Origin: Mageeibacillus sp. UBA4314
Lineage (GTDB): Bacteria; Bacillota; Clostridia; Saccharofermentanales; Saccharofermentanaceae
Length of the DNA stretch: 16,254 bases
Reading direction: 5' to 3'
Assembly (NCBI GenBank): GCA_002394605.1
Contig: DGUI01000038.1
Coordinates: forward strand, 1-16,254
In this document: positions 7,336 to 14,562 of the stretch, piece by piece
Numbering within the stretch: the stretch's first letter is position 1
Layout: each line of letters begins with the position of its first letter
Position numbers and translations under genes: made by a program
The notes under the pieces: model-generated
Databases searched by the model: none
Told to the model about the DNA's origin: nothing
The model's input: the letters and a program-made list of their open reading frames with translations, nothing else

Positions 7336-7421
7336 TAACAATCCTTTACCGGTACACTTATTACGACTGGCAGCGCCGGATGCCAACGGGGACACCGTAG
7401 ATCCCGGGCGCGGGATCAGCT

Positions 7422-7525
7422 CATTCTATAAATCACTCTATGTATTTTCATTACATAGAGCACTACATAGAATACTCTATAAACCTCTCTATGTTTTTTC
7501 ATTACATAGAGCAGTTTATAGAATG
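7422..7525 (+). other. Cloverleaf-forming inverted repeats, copy A
   Basis: The outer stem CATTCTATAAA (7422-7432) pairs with TTTATAGAATG (7515-7525) over 11 bp. Inside are three hairpins: CTCTATGTA/TACATAGAG with a 7-base loop (7436-7460), ATAGA/TCTAT with a 4-base loop (7467-7480), and CTCTATGT/ACATAGAG (7487-7511). The stems are A+T-rich and lack tRNA landmarks (no TTCGA arm, no acceptor CCA), so it is not a tRNA. Confidence 0.85.
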
Positions 7526-7580
7526 GATTGTCCGGAACCACTTAACCAACCCAAAATATGCTACAAGGGACACCTTTGCA

Positions 7581-7692
7581 CAACTAATGCCATAATTACC
7601 CTATTTGAGCAATGCTGATAACACTTTATTTACAGAAGGTTTGCACGCATAAAACACCCTGGTGATAGAATTAGATCATAGGAGGTGACATC
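7581..7692 (+). other. Upstream region of the VOC gene, with weak promoter
   Basis: TTGCAC at 7641-7646 and TAGAAT at 7666-7671 are the best -35/-10 pair, but the 19-base spacing is long. The likely transcript would lead directly to AGGAGGT before the ATG at 7693. Otherwise no feature is seen. Confidence 0.3.
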
Positions 7693-8067
7693 ATGAAGAT
7701 CACAACTTTTAACCCACAGATCATTGCAAAAGATGCAGAAGCCGTTATCAGGGATTTCGAGGCGCTCGGATTCGTAAGGACACACGAGAGAGAAGACGTC
7801 GGAGACTTTCATGTCAAGGCCACCAGGATGAAGGATCCGAACGGGTTCTTCCTGGATGTATCACAGGGAGCTGAGATCCCGATGGATGCGCTGGTCGGCA
7901 TCAGGATGAATGTCGATGATTTCGAAGAGGCTTTTGAGAAGCTTAAGGCCCAGGGATTCAAGAATATCTACGGGGATGACGTGATCGATACGCCATCATC
8001 GAGATCGGCAGTTATGATCTCGCCTAACGGATATGCGATCAATCTGATCGAGCACATTAAGGATTGA
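7693..8067 (+). CDS. VOC (glyoxalase/bleomycin-resistance/dioxygenase) family protein
   Basis: 124 aa, soluble, a single VOC unit with two beta-alpha-beta-beta-beta modules. MKITTFNPQIIAKDAEAVIRDFEALGF is the first strand, helix and the LGF turn; MKDPNGFFLDVSQ follows. ALVGIRMNVDDFEEAFEKLKAQGF opens the second module, which closes with MISPNGYAINLIEHIKD. The usual metal-ligand His on the first strand is not obvious, while Glu near the end (NLIEHI) is kept, so catalysis is uncertain; binding or detoxification of a small molecule is possible. AGGAGGT lies 6 bases before the ATG. It stands alone, with its own terminator just downstream, facing the convergent transporter gene. Confidence 0.85.
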   Translation: MKITTFNPQIIAKDAEAVIRDFEALGFVRTHEREDVGDFHVKATRMKDPNGFFLDVSQGAEIPMDALVGIRMNVDDFEEAFEKLKAQGFKNIYGDDVIDTPSSRSAVMISPNGYAINLIEHIKD

Positions 8068-8087
8068 GGAGAATAAACTTAGGAATG

Positions 8088-8113
8088 AAGGTCTGCCTCG
8101 GCAGACCTTTTTT
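8088..8113 (+). terminator. Terminator of the VOC gene
   Basis: A 9-bp stem AAGGTCTGC (8088-8096) with GCAGACCTT (8101-8109), CTCG loop, then a run of Ts to 8113. It lies 21 bases after the stop codon. Only the plus-strand reading has a T-tract, so it does not obviously serve the convergent transporter gene. Confidence 0.9.
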
Positions 8114-8118
8114 ATTGA

Positions 8119-9567
8119 TCATTGTTTCGAAATATCAACAGCTTTTTTGTCTTTCCTGCTGATACTTATCCTCAAAGTGATGACATAGAGCACTCCCATC
8201 AGCAGCGCCAGTCCGGATCCGATCGGATAGCCGATACTGTACGGCAGCTCAAATCCCTCGTCTGCAACGAGGATATATGTCATGGACACGGCCGTCATGA
8301 AGATCGCCGGAATTGCCGTAAGGAGCGACGGATACCAATGTTCCTTATTTATGATCAGATATGCTGTCGCGACCCAGAGTGAGATCATGGCAAGCGACTG
8401 GTTGCTCCATGAGAAGTATCTCCACAGCACATCGAAATCAAGCTGAGTCAGTACCGCGCTGACCGCGAGGAGCGGTATGGTGATCAGCAGTCTCCTGCTG
8501 ATCTTCTTCTGATCTGATCCGGTCCATTCGGCAAGGATGAGCCTCGCACTCCTGAAAGCCGTATCACCTGAAGTTATGGGGCAGATGACTACTCCCACGA
8601 CTGCGAGCGCACCGCCGATGCTGCCGAGCATTTTCGTGCTGATATCATAGACGACGCCGCTCTGGCCCAGGTCAGTAAGCGCCGAATGGAGCATTTGGGT
8701 GGTCCCGTAGAAAGCAACGCCTGCAGCCGCCCAGATCAGCGCGATGACGGATTCGATCATCATGGCGCCGTAGAAGACTTTGCGGCCGGCTTTCTCGCTC
8801 GTGATGCATTTCGCCATCATGGGTGACTGCGTGGCATGGAAACCGGAGATGGCACCGCAAGCCACGGTGATGAACATGAAAGGCCAGACCGGAAGTCCCT
8901 CGGGATCAAGGTTTGTCAGCGTGATCTCCGGAATGTGGTAGCCGGGCAGGAATATGATGCCGCCGGCAATTGACAGTGCCATTACGATCAGGATCACACC
9001 GAAGACCGGGTAGAGCTTTCCGATGATCTTGTCTATCGGAAGCAAAGTCGCCAGGACGTAGTAGAGCAGGATCACGACCGTCCAGAATGTGGTGCCGAGC
9101 GTACCGGGCATCAGGCTGGAGATCAGTGTTGCAGGGCTCGTGACGAAGACCGTTCCGGTAAGGAGCAGGAGCAGTACGGCAAAAACGCGCATGATGTACA
9201 GCGCGAGTTTTCCAAGGTAGATGCCGGAGAGTTCGGCGATCGATGCGCCCTTATGCCTTGAAGAGATCATGCCGCACATATAGTCGTGGACCGCGCCTCC
9301 AAGGATGGAGCCAAAGACGATCCACAGGAACACGACTGGGCCAAAGCACGCACCCATCAGTGCACCAAAGATAGGTCCTGTCCCCGCAATGTTCAGCAGT
9401 TGTATGAGAAGAGCCTTCCAGGTCTTGATCGGCACGCAGTCAACGCCGTCGTTGACCGTGAGTGCAGGCGTCTGCCTGTCGTCCGGGCCGAAGATCCGTT
9501 CAGCAAATCTCCCATAAAAGATATATCCCAACACGAGAACAATGATCGATATAAAGAAAGATACCAT
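8119..9567 (-). CDS. cstA: CstA-family transporter (carbon starvation protein A type)
   Basis: 482 aa integral membrane protein with about 12 or more hydrophobic segments. The family signature is clear near the N-terminus: NDGVDCVPIKTW (39-50), IAGTGPIFGALMGACFGP, and GSILGGAVHDYMCGMISSRHKGASIAEL. Later come GFHATQSPMMAK and ICPITSGDTAFRSARLILAE, also typical of CstA. Characterised family members take up peptides or pyruvate during carbon limitation; which one applies here cannot be told. It is shorter than the E. coli protein (about 700 aa), as usual for the short CstA class of Bacillota. AGGAGC lies 6 bases before the ATG. It starts 23 bases after the end of a small membrane-anchored protein gene on the same strand, so the two are probably one operon. 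No two-component regulator is next to it. Confidence 0.88.
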   Translation of the reverse strand: MVSFFISIIVLVLGYIFYGRFAERIFGPDDRQTPALTVNDGVDCVPIKTWKALLIQLLNIAGTGPIFGALMGACFGPVVFLWIVFGSILGGAVHDYMCGMISSRHKGASIAELSGIYLGKLALYIMRVFAVLLLLLTGTVFVTSPATLISSLMPGTLGTTFWTVVILLYYVLATLLPIDKIIGKLYPVFGVILIVMALSIAGGIIFLPGYHIPEITLTNLDPEGLPVWPFMFITVACGAISGFHATQSPMMAKCITSEKAGRKVFYGAMMIESVIALIWAAAGVAFYGTTQMLHSALTDLGQSGVVYDISTKMLGSIGGALAVVGVVICPITSGDTAFRSARLILAEWTGSDQKKISRRLLITIPLLAVSAVLTQLDFDVLWRYFSWSNQSLAMISLWVATAYLIINKEHWYPSLLTAIPAIFMTAVSMTYILVADEGFELPYSIGYPIGSGLALLMGVLYVITLRISISRKDKKAVDISKQ

Positions 9568-9590
9568 TAATAAGCTCCTATTCTAATTCC

Positions 9591-10064
9591 TCATTTGCCG
9601 GAGTAGAACTCAGTCGCCGTCTTGTTCATCTGAATAAGGATCGAGCTCTGGTGATATACGCTGACGAGCTCGTCACAGAGCTTATGGACAGTATCTGCGT
9701 CGGTATCGCTCAGGTAGATAACGAGCGTGTACTCCTGGTACTCCTTGCCGTCGTCACCCCTCCAGCCGCCAGTCGCTTCCTGGATTGTATAGCCGCCCAT
9801 GTGGTCGATCAGGATGTCCTCGAGCTTGCGCTTGGATTCTTCAGGCGTAAATACCGGCTCGTTCGTGTCCTTGTCATTTGTCCCGAGATAGAGTACATAC
9901 TGCGTATCACCGGAACTGTTCTCCTGTGTCTGCTGCGCTGCCGGTTCCTGTGCTGGTGCCGGTGCCGCAGCGGGCGTCTTAAGAGCGAACACAAGGCTTA
10001 CTGCCGCAAGGCACAATGCCAGCGCCGCTATTACCATCGATATCTTAGCAATGTTGTTATTCAT
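9591..10064 (-). CDS. Membrane-anchored protein with DUF3574-like domain
   Basis: 157 aa. One N-terminal hydrophobic segment (about 8-28) with no cleavage or lipobox motif is followed by an Ala/Pro/Gln-rich linker (30-50) and a compact domain from about 54. The domain pattern, QYVLYLGTNDKDT, then FTPEESKRKLEDIL, then GGYTIQEATGGWRGDDGKEY, a strand TLVIYLSD, and a helix before SILIQMNKTATEFY, resembles DUF3574. It is assigned by eye and could be a related fold. The domain should face outward. GGAGGAG lies 5 bases before the ATG. It precedes the CstA-type gene by 23 bases, so a partner role to the transporter is possible but unproven. Confidence 0.75.
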   Translation of the reverse strand: MNNNIAKISMVIAALALCLAAVSLVFALKTPAAAPAPAQEPAAQQTQENSSGDTQYVLYLGTNDKDTNEPVFTPEESKRKLEDILIDHMGGYTIQEATGGWRGDDGKEYQEYTLVIYLSDTDADTVHKLCDELVSVYHQSSILIQMNKTATEFYSGK

Positions 10065-10095
10065 AACTACTCCTCCGATCGGATTCGATATTATG

Positions 10096-10101
10096 ATTAT
10101 A
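10096..10101 (-). promoter_or_regulatory. -10 box for the anchored protein-CstA operon
   Basis: A perfect TATAAT reads on the minus strand, about 30 bases before the ATG at 10064 with the ribosome binding site between. The -35 position (TGATAA at 17 bases) is poor. It sits in the 67-base divergent spacer before the plus-strand membrane protein gene. Confidence 0.5.
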
Positions 10102-10131
10102 TCACCTCTGCGAAAGTGTTATCATATAGTT

Positions 10132-10728
10132 ATGCGCAAGACGATCATTATTCTCGATTCATTTCTCGTGATCCTGATCACCCTGCTTCTGGTGTCGGTC
10201 TTCGTCCTGACGGGACTCGGCTCCAAATACCATGAGGTCAACAGGTTCTCGAGCTGGTACTTCTTCCCTACGCTGTTCCTGATACTGGCGTTTCATGCCG
10301 TCATGCTCCTTTTGACCGTCATCTTCATGGTCATCGGCCTGACGTCCACGGGCTGCCGCCCCCTCCCGAAAGTCTACCGACTCGCACGGACGCAGATGAT
10401 CATGCGTATCATCCAGGTGCCGTTCTTCGTAGTGATCTTCATCTTCGGCTGTATGTGCCTTCTGACGATATTCACCTTCGCAGCAACATTCGTGCTCGCG
10501 TTTTTAGATCTGATCAGCATTATCACGACCGGCCTGTGCTCTATTGCCGTCTATCACGAAATGCGCAAGAGCGGGCTGATCTCCCAAAACGAGCAGATCG
10601 CTTACTCGATCCTGGCCTTTATCTTCTGCGCGGATGTGGTAGTCGCCATCGTTGCTTTTGCCAGGGCGCGCGGAGTTAAGAAGAGACTGGTGTGGGATCA
10701 GAGGGAGAGGTTAGAGGAGAGGTTATAG
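10132..10728 (+). CDS. Multi-spanning membrane protein of unknown function
   Basis: 198 aa, not recognised. Hydrophobic segments lie at about 3-26, 38-66, 87-140 (probably two spans) and 158-175. The C-terminus is a charged cytoplasmic-type tail (ARARGVKKRLVWDQRERLEERL). A short motif TSTGCRPLPKVYRLARTQM joins spans two and three. The reading frame extends 27 codons further upstream, into the minus-strand gene; ATG at 10132 is chosen because the first membrane span begins there, but there is no good ribosome binding site before it, so the start is uncertain. It is divergent from the CstA operon. No terminator follows it closely. Confidence 0.65.
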   Translation: MRKTIIILDSFLVILITLLLVSVFVLTGLGSKYHEVNRFSSWYFFPTLFLILAFHAVMLLLTVIFMVIGLTSTGCRPLPKVYRLARTQMIMRIIQVPFFVVIFIFGCMCLLTIFTFAATFVLAFLDLISIITTGLCSIAVYHEMRKSGLISQNEQIAYSILAFIFCADVVVAIVAFARARGVKKRLVWDQRERLEERL

Positions 10729-10787
10729 TAGCAATTACAAGAGTGGATTATTGATAATCACCCCGGGGACCCTGCAAGTCGCTCCAT
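10729..10787. other. Short spacer without recognised features
   Basis: Between the membrane protein stop and the lipoprotein terminator. It contains the palindrome CCCCGGGG-like run at 10761-10767 but no T-tract, so it is not called as a terminator. Confidence 0.4.
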
Positions 10788-10831
10788 AAAAACACCCGGC
10801 CACGACGTGCCAGGCGCCGCAACCGGGTGTT
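10788..10831 (-). terminator. Terminator of the 217-aa lipoprotein gene
   Basis: A 9-bp stem AACACCCGG (10791-10799) with CCGGGTGTT (10823-10831) encloses a 23-base G+C-rich loop. On the minus strand it is followed by a run of Ts (10788-10792). It lies 27 bases beyond the stop codon. Confidence 0.8.
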
Positions 10832-10858
10832 ATCCGCATCTAAACCGGTGTCTGAAGC

Positions 10859-11512
10859 TCAGCCGAGCGACTTCATCATACTTGCCAGTTCATCATCAGA
10901 CTTACCTTCGAGTTCGCCCTCGTTGTAGAACCTGGTGACCATCGAAGCAACGTACTTCCCCTCATGTGTGAAGACGAAGTCGTACAGACCTGCGGCATGC
11001 TCATCAGGATTCAGATAGAATGAACCCCATGAATCCGCCGGGTCGTCCTCGGGTGAATGGAGGATCACATAAGATGCAAAGTCAGGCATCTGATCTGCGA
11101 ACTGCGCCGTCTCGTAGTAGCTCTGGTCATCCCTGTGCTTCAGTACCCAGACCTTGAGGTCATACCCTGCATCTGATTCCAGATAGAAATCAACGTACTC
11201 GTTCAGTTCAAAAATGCAGCGGAGACCTTCCGTAGCCGGAGCTTTCGAATTGAACTCAGTGGTGCCTGCACGGTTACCTGTGATCCACACCTTGTGGATT
11301 ACCGGCTGCGATCCGTCTGCCGGCGTTGCGAAATAAAGCTTGCCGGGAACCATTGCACTTGCCGCAGGCGCCGCCGTCTCACCCCCGCCCTGCGTTGCGG
11401 CGGGCTGATCTCCACCTGACTTACTGCTTGTCTCTGCTGTCTTGGAACAGCCTGCAAAGACTGATGTTGCCATTACTGCAGCCATAACTGCTGCTATCAT
11501 CTTGCTTTTCAT
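10859..11512 (-). CDS. Lipoprotein of unknown function (217 aa)
   Basis: The signal peptide ends in SVFAGC, with Cys22 as the lipid site. A Gly/Ser/Ala/Gln linker (about 23-52) leads to a globular domain from PGKLYFATPADGS onward. That domain is rich in aromatic and acidic residues and beta-like strands (GLRCIFELNEYVDFYLES, DLKVWVLKHRDD, YVILHSPEDD, GLYDFVFTHEGKYVASMVTRFY), suggesting an all-beta extracellular domain. The family was not recognised. GGGGAGG lies 7 bases before the ATG. It is monocistronic, with its own terminator, and divergent from the small membrane protein-protease pair; a 19-bp palindrome lies between the two starts. Confidence 0.82.
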   Translation of the reverse strand: MKSKMIAAVMAAVMATSVFAGCSKTAETSSKSGGDQPAATQGGGETAAPAASAMVPGKLYFATPADGSQPVIHKVWITGNRAGTTEFNSKAPATEGLRCIFELNEYVDFYLESDAGYDLKVWVLKHRDDQSYYETAQFADQMPDFASYVILHSPEDDPADSWGSFYLNPDEHAAGLYDFVFTHEGKYVASMVTRFYNEGELEGKSDDELASMMKSLG

Positions 11513-11577
11513 GTCCTAACCTCCCCAAAGAATCTGTCAGCTATGTGCTGATGGCAATATGATACCATAAAACGGCT

Positions 11578-11596
11578 CATGTAACATTGTTACATG
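11578..11596. promoter_or_regulatory. Palindromic operator-like site in a divergent spacer
   Basis: CATGTAACATTGTTACATG is a perfect palindrome with 9-bp arms and one central base. It lies in the 156-base spacer between the divergent lipoprotein (start 11512) and small membrane protein (start 11669). On the minus strand it overlaps the -35 position for a TATCAT -10 box at 11550-11555; on the plus strand it is just upstream of the -35 at 11609. This is a typical place for a dimeric repressor, though no regulator gene is nearby. Confidence 0.5.
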
Positions 11597-11608
11597 CCTG
11601 CTTCCCCC

Positions 11609-11637
11609 TTTCCAACGGGAATGTTCTCAATTATAAT
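11609..11637 (+). promoter_or_regulatory. Promoter of the small membrane protein-PrsW operon
   Basis: TTTCCA (11609-11614), a 17-base spacer and a perfect TATAAT (11632-11637) give a plausible sigma-A promoter. The transcript would begin near 11644, 25 bases before the ATG at 11669. Confidence 0.6.
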
Positions 11638-11668
11638 TTATAAAAATGCCGGATTTGGAGGTGCCGCG

Positions 11669-11986
11669 ATGGACATCAATATCAAGCAGTTTCTGGGGAT
11701 CGTTCTCGGTGTTGTCTCGAACCTGTCCCCCTATTTCGCGCTGTATATGTTTTCCGGCTGGAAAACTCAGAAGATGTCTTTCTTCGTCGGCATCATCTTC
11801 GGCCTTGTAGTCGGGCTTGCAGCACTTATAATATCGATAGTCACGCTCAAGCAGGCCCGGGAGGAAGGCGAAGGCAAAGGCAAGTCGATCGCAGGGATCA
11901 TAGTCTCGGGATACGGGCTTGCCTCCTGCGTGATAATAGGAATAGTCTTCGGGTTTGTCATCACATTGGCGACGAGTCTTAAGTAA
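11669..11986 (+). CDS. Small membrane protein, DUF4190-like
   Basis: 105 aa with three hydrophobic segments: about 8-28, 38-58 and 75-101. Between the second and third is a short charged loop, KQAREEGEGKGKSIAG. The plan of Gly-rich spans on both sides of a Lys/Gly loop followed by AGIIVSGYGLA resembles DUF4190 proteins; that is recognition by pattern. GGAGGT lies 6 bases before the ATG, which is preferred over an upstream in-frame ATG at 11594 that lies before the promoter. It is the first gene of a two-gene operon: the PrsW-like protease starts 10 bases after its stop. Its role is unknown. Confidence 0.75.
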   Translation: MDINIKQFLGIVLGVVSNLSPYFALYMFSGWKTQKMSFFVGIIFGLVVGLAALIISIVTLKQAREEGEGKGKSIAGIIVSGYGLASCVIIGIVFGFVITLATSLK

Positions 11987-11996
11987 GGAGTAAAAG

Positions 11997-12938
11997 ATGT
12001 TATTTGCCCTGGCACTGATCCCGGTAATCGGATTATTGATATTCATCTATTTCAAGGACAAGAAGGAGAAGGAGCCGTTCGGCTTTCTGATCGGCCTGTT
12101 CTTTGCAGGCGTGAGCACGATCACGTCCGCTGTGATCATCGAGTCAATAGGTCAGGCACTACTTGGTCTTTTCTTACCTGCCAAATCTGCAACATACATG
12201 GTGATCCTCTCGCTATTTGTCATCGGTCCTGCAGAGGAACTCGGGAAATTCATCGTGCTGAGGCTCCTCACTTGGCATAACAGGCATTTCGATTACAGTT
12301 ATGATGCGATAGTGTATGCGGTCTTTGTTTCGCTGGGATTTGCGGCGATAGAGAACATCGGATATGTCTTCAGCAACGGATTCGGGACTGCGGTCCTCAG
12401 GATGTTCACGGCTATTCCCGGGCATGCGTGCTTCGCGGTACTGATGGGATTCTTCTACGGCAGATCCAAGTATGCAAAGCTTACGAAGAACAGCGGCAAG
12501 TACATAGGCTTCACCGCCCTGGCAATGATCGTACCGATCATAGCTCACGGCATCTACGATGCGATCATCATGGGTCCCGGCGCGTCCGGCAATTCCACTC
12601 TCGCAGGCCTGAGCCTCATCGTCTGGATCGGCTATCTCATCGGACTGTTCACTGTAAGCATCATACTTGTCATCAGATCATCACGACATGATTTCTGCGT
12701 GGTAACGCTTCCGGACAACAAGACACAGACTATCTACAGACCGGTCGTTGCAGGCACCTGGACATGCGCATGTGGCACACCCAACAACCTCAACTTCTGT
12801 TCACAGTGCGGCAGACCCCGTCCCATGATCAACACGAGCTGGTTCTGTCCAAGATGCAGGACTTTGTGCGTCTATAATTTCTGCGGAAACTGCGGATGTC
12901 CCAGGGATCACTTGTCATCCATGTCATCAATGACCTGA
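11997..12938 (+). CDS. PrsW-family intramembrane metalloprotease with C-terminal zinc ribbons
   Basis: 313 aa with about eight membrane spans up to residue 228. The PrsW/CPBP-type motifs are all present: PAEELGK (Glu80 and Glu81), FAAIENIGYV (Glu119), a TAIPGHACFA segment (His143), and AHGIYDAI (His184 and Asp188). These residues bind the metal and act as catalyst in the family; PrsW of Bacillus subtilis makes the first cut in the anti-sigma factor RsiW. After the membrane part, residues 253-303 hold two cysteine knuckle pairs, CAC..CSQC and CPRC..CGNC, which should form a double zinc ribbon in the cytoplasm. AAGGAG lies 6 bases before the ATG. It follows the small membrane protein by 10 bases. 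The last 31 bases overlap the 3' end of the convergent EAL gene. The substrate is unknown and no sigma or anti-sigma gene is in the window. Confidence 0.9.
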   Translation: MLFALALIPVIGLLIFIYFKDKKEKEPFGFLIGLFFAGVSTITSAVIIESIGQALLGLFLPAKSATYMVILSLFVIGPAEELGKFIVLRLLTWHNRHFDYSYDAIVYAVFVSLGFAAIENIGYVFSNGFGTAVLRMFTAIPGHACFAVLMGFFYGRSKYAKLTKNSGKYIGFTALAMIVPIIAHGIYDAIIMGPGASGNSTLAGLSLIVWIGYLIGLFTVSIILVIRSSRHDFCVVTLPDNKTQTIYRPVVAGTWTCACGTPNNLNFCSQCGRPRPMINTSWFCPRCRTLCVYNFCGNCGCPRDHLSSMSSMT

Positions 12939-14533
12939 GTTGCCGCTCCGTAAGCCTTGAGAGGCCTTCCGTTCTCATCAAATTCAGTAGTATATCTGAC
13001 GATAAAAGGTATCCTGTCAGCCGTTAGCGGTATGACCGCCTCTAACGTGCCCACGCCGTCCGCAAGCTGCTTCATCCAGTCCCTGTACATGTCTGCATAA
13101 TCTGCAGGGAACAGACCGCTCTCGATGACGGGTTCGGGGTAGTTTTCGAGCAGCGGCGGGAGTCCTAAGTCCCTGATGCACCTGAAGCACGGCGTCATCT
13201 TACGGGTTGCTATGTCATACTCCCATGCGTAAGTGTTATTCTGTTCGCTCGCCGTCTTGAACAGCTTCTCACTTACGGCAAGCTGCGCATATTTCTTCCA
13301 TTCGGCCGTGATGTTATGCACCATCGCATAGAACAGGTACTGGTCGTCAGCCTGTCCTATCATCCTTAAGTTGCTCCTTATCATGACAAGCTCGGATCCG
13401 CAGATCTTCGAACAGACACTGCGCCATACTTCGCATGTCTGCTCTTCACCGGTCTCGATCGCTTCCTCCAATGTGCTTATCAGCTTCTCCCTGTTCTCGT
13501 CATCCATGGATGCAAGGAGGTCTAACCCCAGCATCTCCTTCATCGTAAGGTTCATGCCGATCTCTTTTATGTATTTCTCATTTATCCTTACGAAATCGAT
13601 CTTCCCGTTCTTATAAGTAAAGATCGCCGCCGGGCCGACCATGTCGTTAAAGAGCAGAGTCTCAATCGAATCCGGGTCCCAAAAGCGCCCCGACTTGATC
13701 GAATGAACGAGCTCCGTCGAATAAGTGACGGGCTCGTGAGTCAGTACCTTCAGCTTCTCGACGAAATCCTCCTCCTCGAGCGGCAGCGAATACAGGTATC
13801 CCTGTATGTAATTACAGCCTATGCTCTTCATGTAGTCGGCCTGTTCCCTCGTCTCGACGCCCTCCGCCACGACGGGCGTATTGAGCCACTTCGTCATCTG
13901 GACGATCGAGCTCAGGATTGCTCCGCCCCTGCCGCCGATGTCGCCCGACAGAAAGTTCATGTCGAGCTTGATGACATCCACCTCAAGGTCCTTGAGGATG
14001 TTGAGCGATGAATACCCGCTCCCGAAATCATCCATCTCAACCTGAAAACCGAGTTCATGGAACTTGTCTATCACATCCGTCATGAGTTCCATTCCGCCGA
14101 TCGCGGAAGTCTCGGTGATCTCGATGTGCAGATACTTGACCGGTATGTCGTACTCGTTGCGGATGGATTCCACCTGCTCGACGTAGTCATGATTGTACAC
14201 GTCGTAACGCGACATGTTGACCGATATGGGCACAACGGGAACGCCGGTATCCAGGCACTTCCGGAGGAACTTGCACACGTTCTCGCACACTACAAGATCG
14301 GCGCTGAACACGAGATCATTCTTCTCAAATATCGGAATAAAATCAGAAGGCATCTGAATGCCGTACAAGGGGTGCTTCATCCTCATGAGAGCCTCGGCAC
14401 CGATCATCCTTCCGGTATCCTGATTGATCTTGGGCTGGTAAACGTTATAGATATATCCGTAATTAACTGCATCGTCAAAAAAACTGACGATCTCCCGCTC
14501 CGTCATCCTGCGGTTCGCATTAGAGTCAGACAT
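12908..14533 (-). CDS. EAL-PAS-PAS protein (probable c-di-GMP phosphodiesterase)
   Basis: 541 aa, cytoplasmic. The EAL domain comes first (about 12-262) and keeps the catalytic residues: Glu47 of AEALMRM, Asn106 of VNMSRYD, Glu138 of HIEITE, Asp168-Asp169 of MDDFGSGYSS, Lys189 of IKLDMNF, Glu224 of VAEGVET and Gln244 of YIQGYLYS. It should hydrolyse c-di-GMP. Two PAS-like domains follow, about 298-412 (FTYKNGKIDFVRINEKY, HNITAEWKK) and about 432-537 (YAWEYDIATRKMTP, TTEFDENGRPLKAYGAATQV). The order is unusual, since sensor domains normally come before EAL. No GGDEF domain is present. AAGGAGG lies 8 bases before the ATG. Its last 31 bases overlap the convergent protease gene and no terminator is seen between them. 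Confidence 0.92.
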   Translation of the reverse strand: MSDSNANRRMTEREIVSFFDDAVNYGYIYNVYQPKINQDTGRMIGAEALMRMKHPLYGIQMPSDFIPIFEKNDLVFSADLVVCENVCKFLRKCLDTGVPVVPISVNMSRYDVYNHDYVEQVESIRNEYDIPVKYLHIEITETSAIGGMELMTDVIDKFHELGFQVEMDDFGSGYSSLNILKDLEVDVIKLDMNFLSGDIGGRGGAILSSIVQMTKWLNTPVVAEGVETREQADYMKSIGCNYIQGYLYSLPLEEEDFVEKLKVLTHEPVTYSTELVHSIKSGRFWDPDSIETLLFNDMVGPAAIFTYKNGKIDFVRINEKYIKEIGMNLTMKEMLGLDLLASMDDENREKLISTLEEAIETGEEQTCEVWRSVCSKICGSELVMIRSNLRMIGQADDQYLFYAMVHNITAEWKKYAQLAVSEKLFKTASEQNNTYAWEYDIATRKMTPCFRCIRDLGLPPLLENYPEPVIESGLFPADYADMYRDWMKQLADGVGTLEAVIPLTADRIPFIVRYTTEFDENGRPLKAYGAATQVIDDMDDK

Positions 14534-14562
14534 AGGAAATTCCTCCTTATGCGCTTTTTTAG

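Larger units (their letters stand above)
7076..7580 (+). repeat. Structured repeat element, copy A (array plus cloverleaf)
   Basis: A 505-base composite element. From left to right it has a 52-bp-period hairpin array (7076-7335), a short unique spacer with a degenerate GGGGACACC motif (7389-7397), a 104-nt cloverleaf-forming block (7422-7525), and an outer GGGACACCTTTGCA motif (7567-7580). The inverted copy at 15841-16250 matches it module by module; the length difference is almost exactly two 52-bp units. An open frame runs through both copies, but differences between them are mostly amino-acid-changing and concentrate in predicted loops, and there is no ribosome binding site, so it is judged non-coding. 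Confidence 0.85.

Noticed and set aside
7422..7525. Cloverleaf as a tRNA gene
   Set aside because: The block is too long (104 nt), very A+T-rich, has no TTCGA arm or acceptor consensus, and the outer stem is 11 bp, not 7.
7310..7618. Open frame of 102 codons through repeat copy A, with a similar frame in copy B (15860-16126, minus)
   Set aside because: The two translations look alike, but most base changes between copies alter the amino acid and fall in predicted loops, the frame is closed early in copy B, and neither has a ribosome binding site. The likeness follows from the shared DNA element.
10125..10130. TATAGT just before ATG 10132 as the promoter of the membrane protein gene
   Set aside because: A start from this box would fall inside the coding region, and there is no -35; the true promoter was not found.
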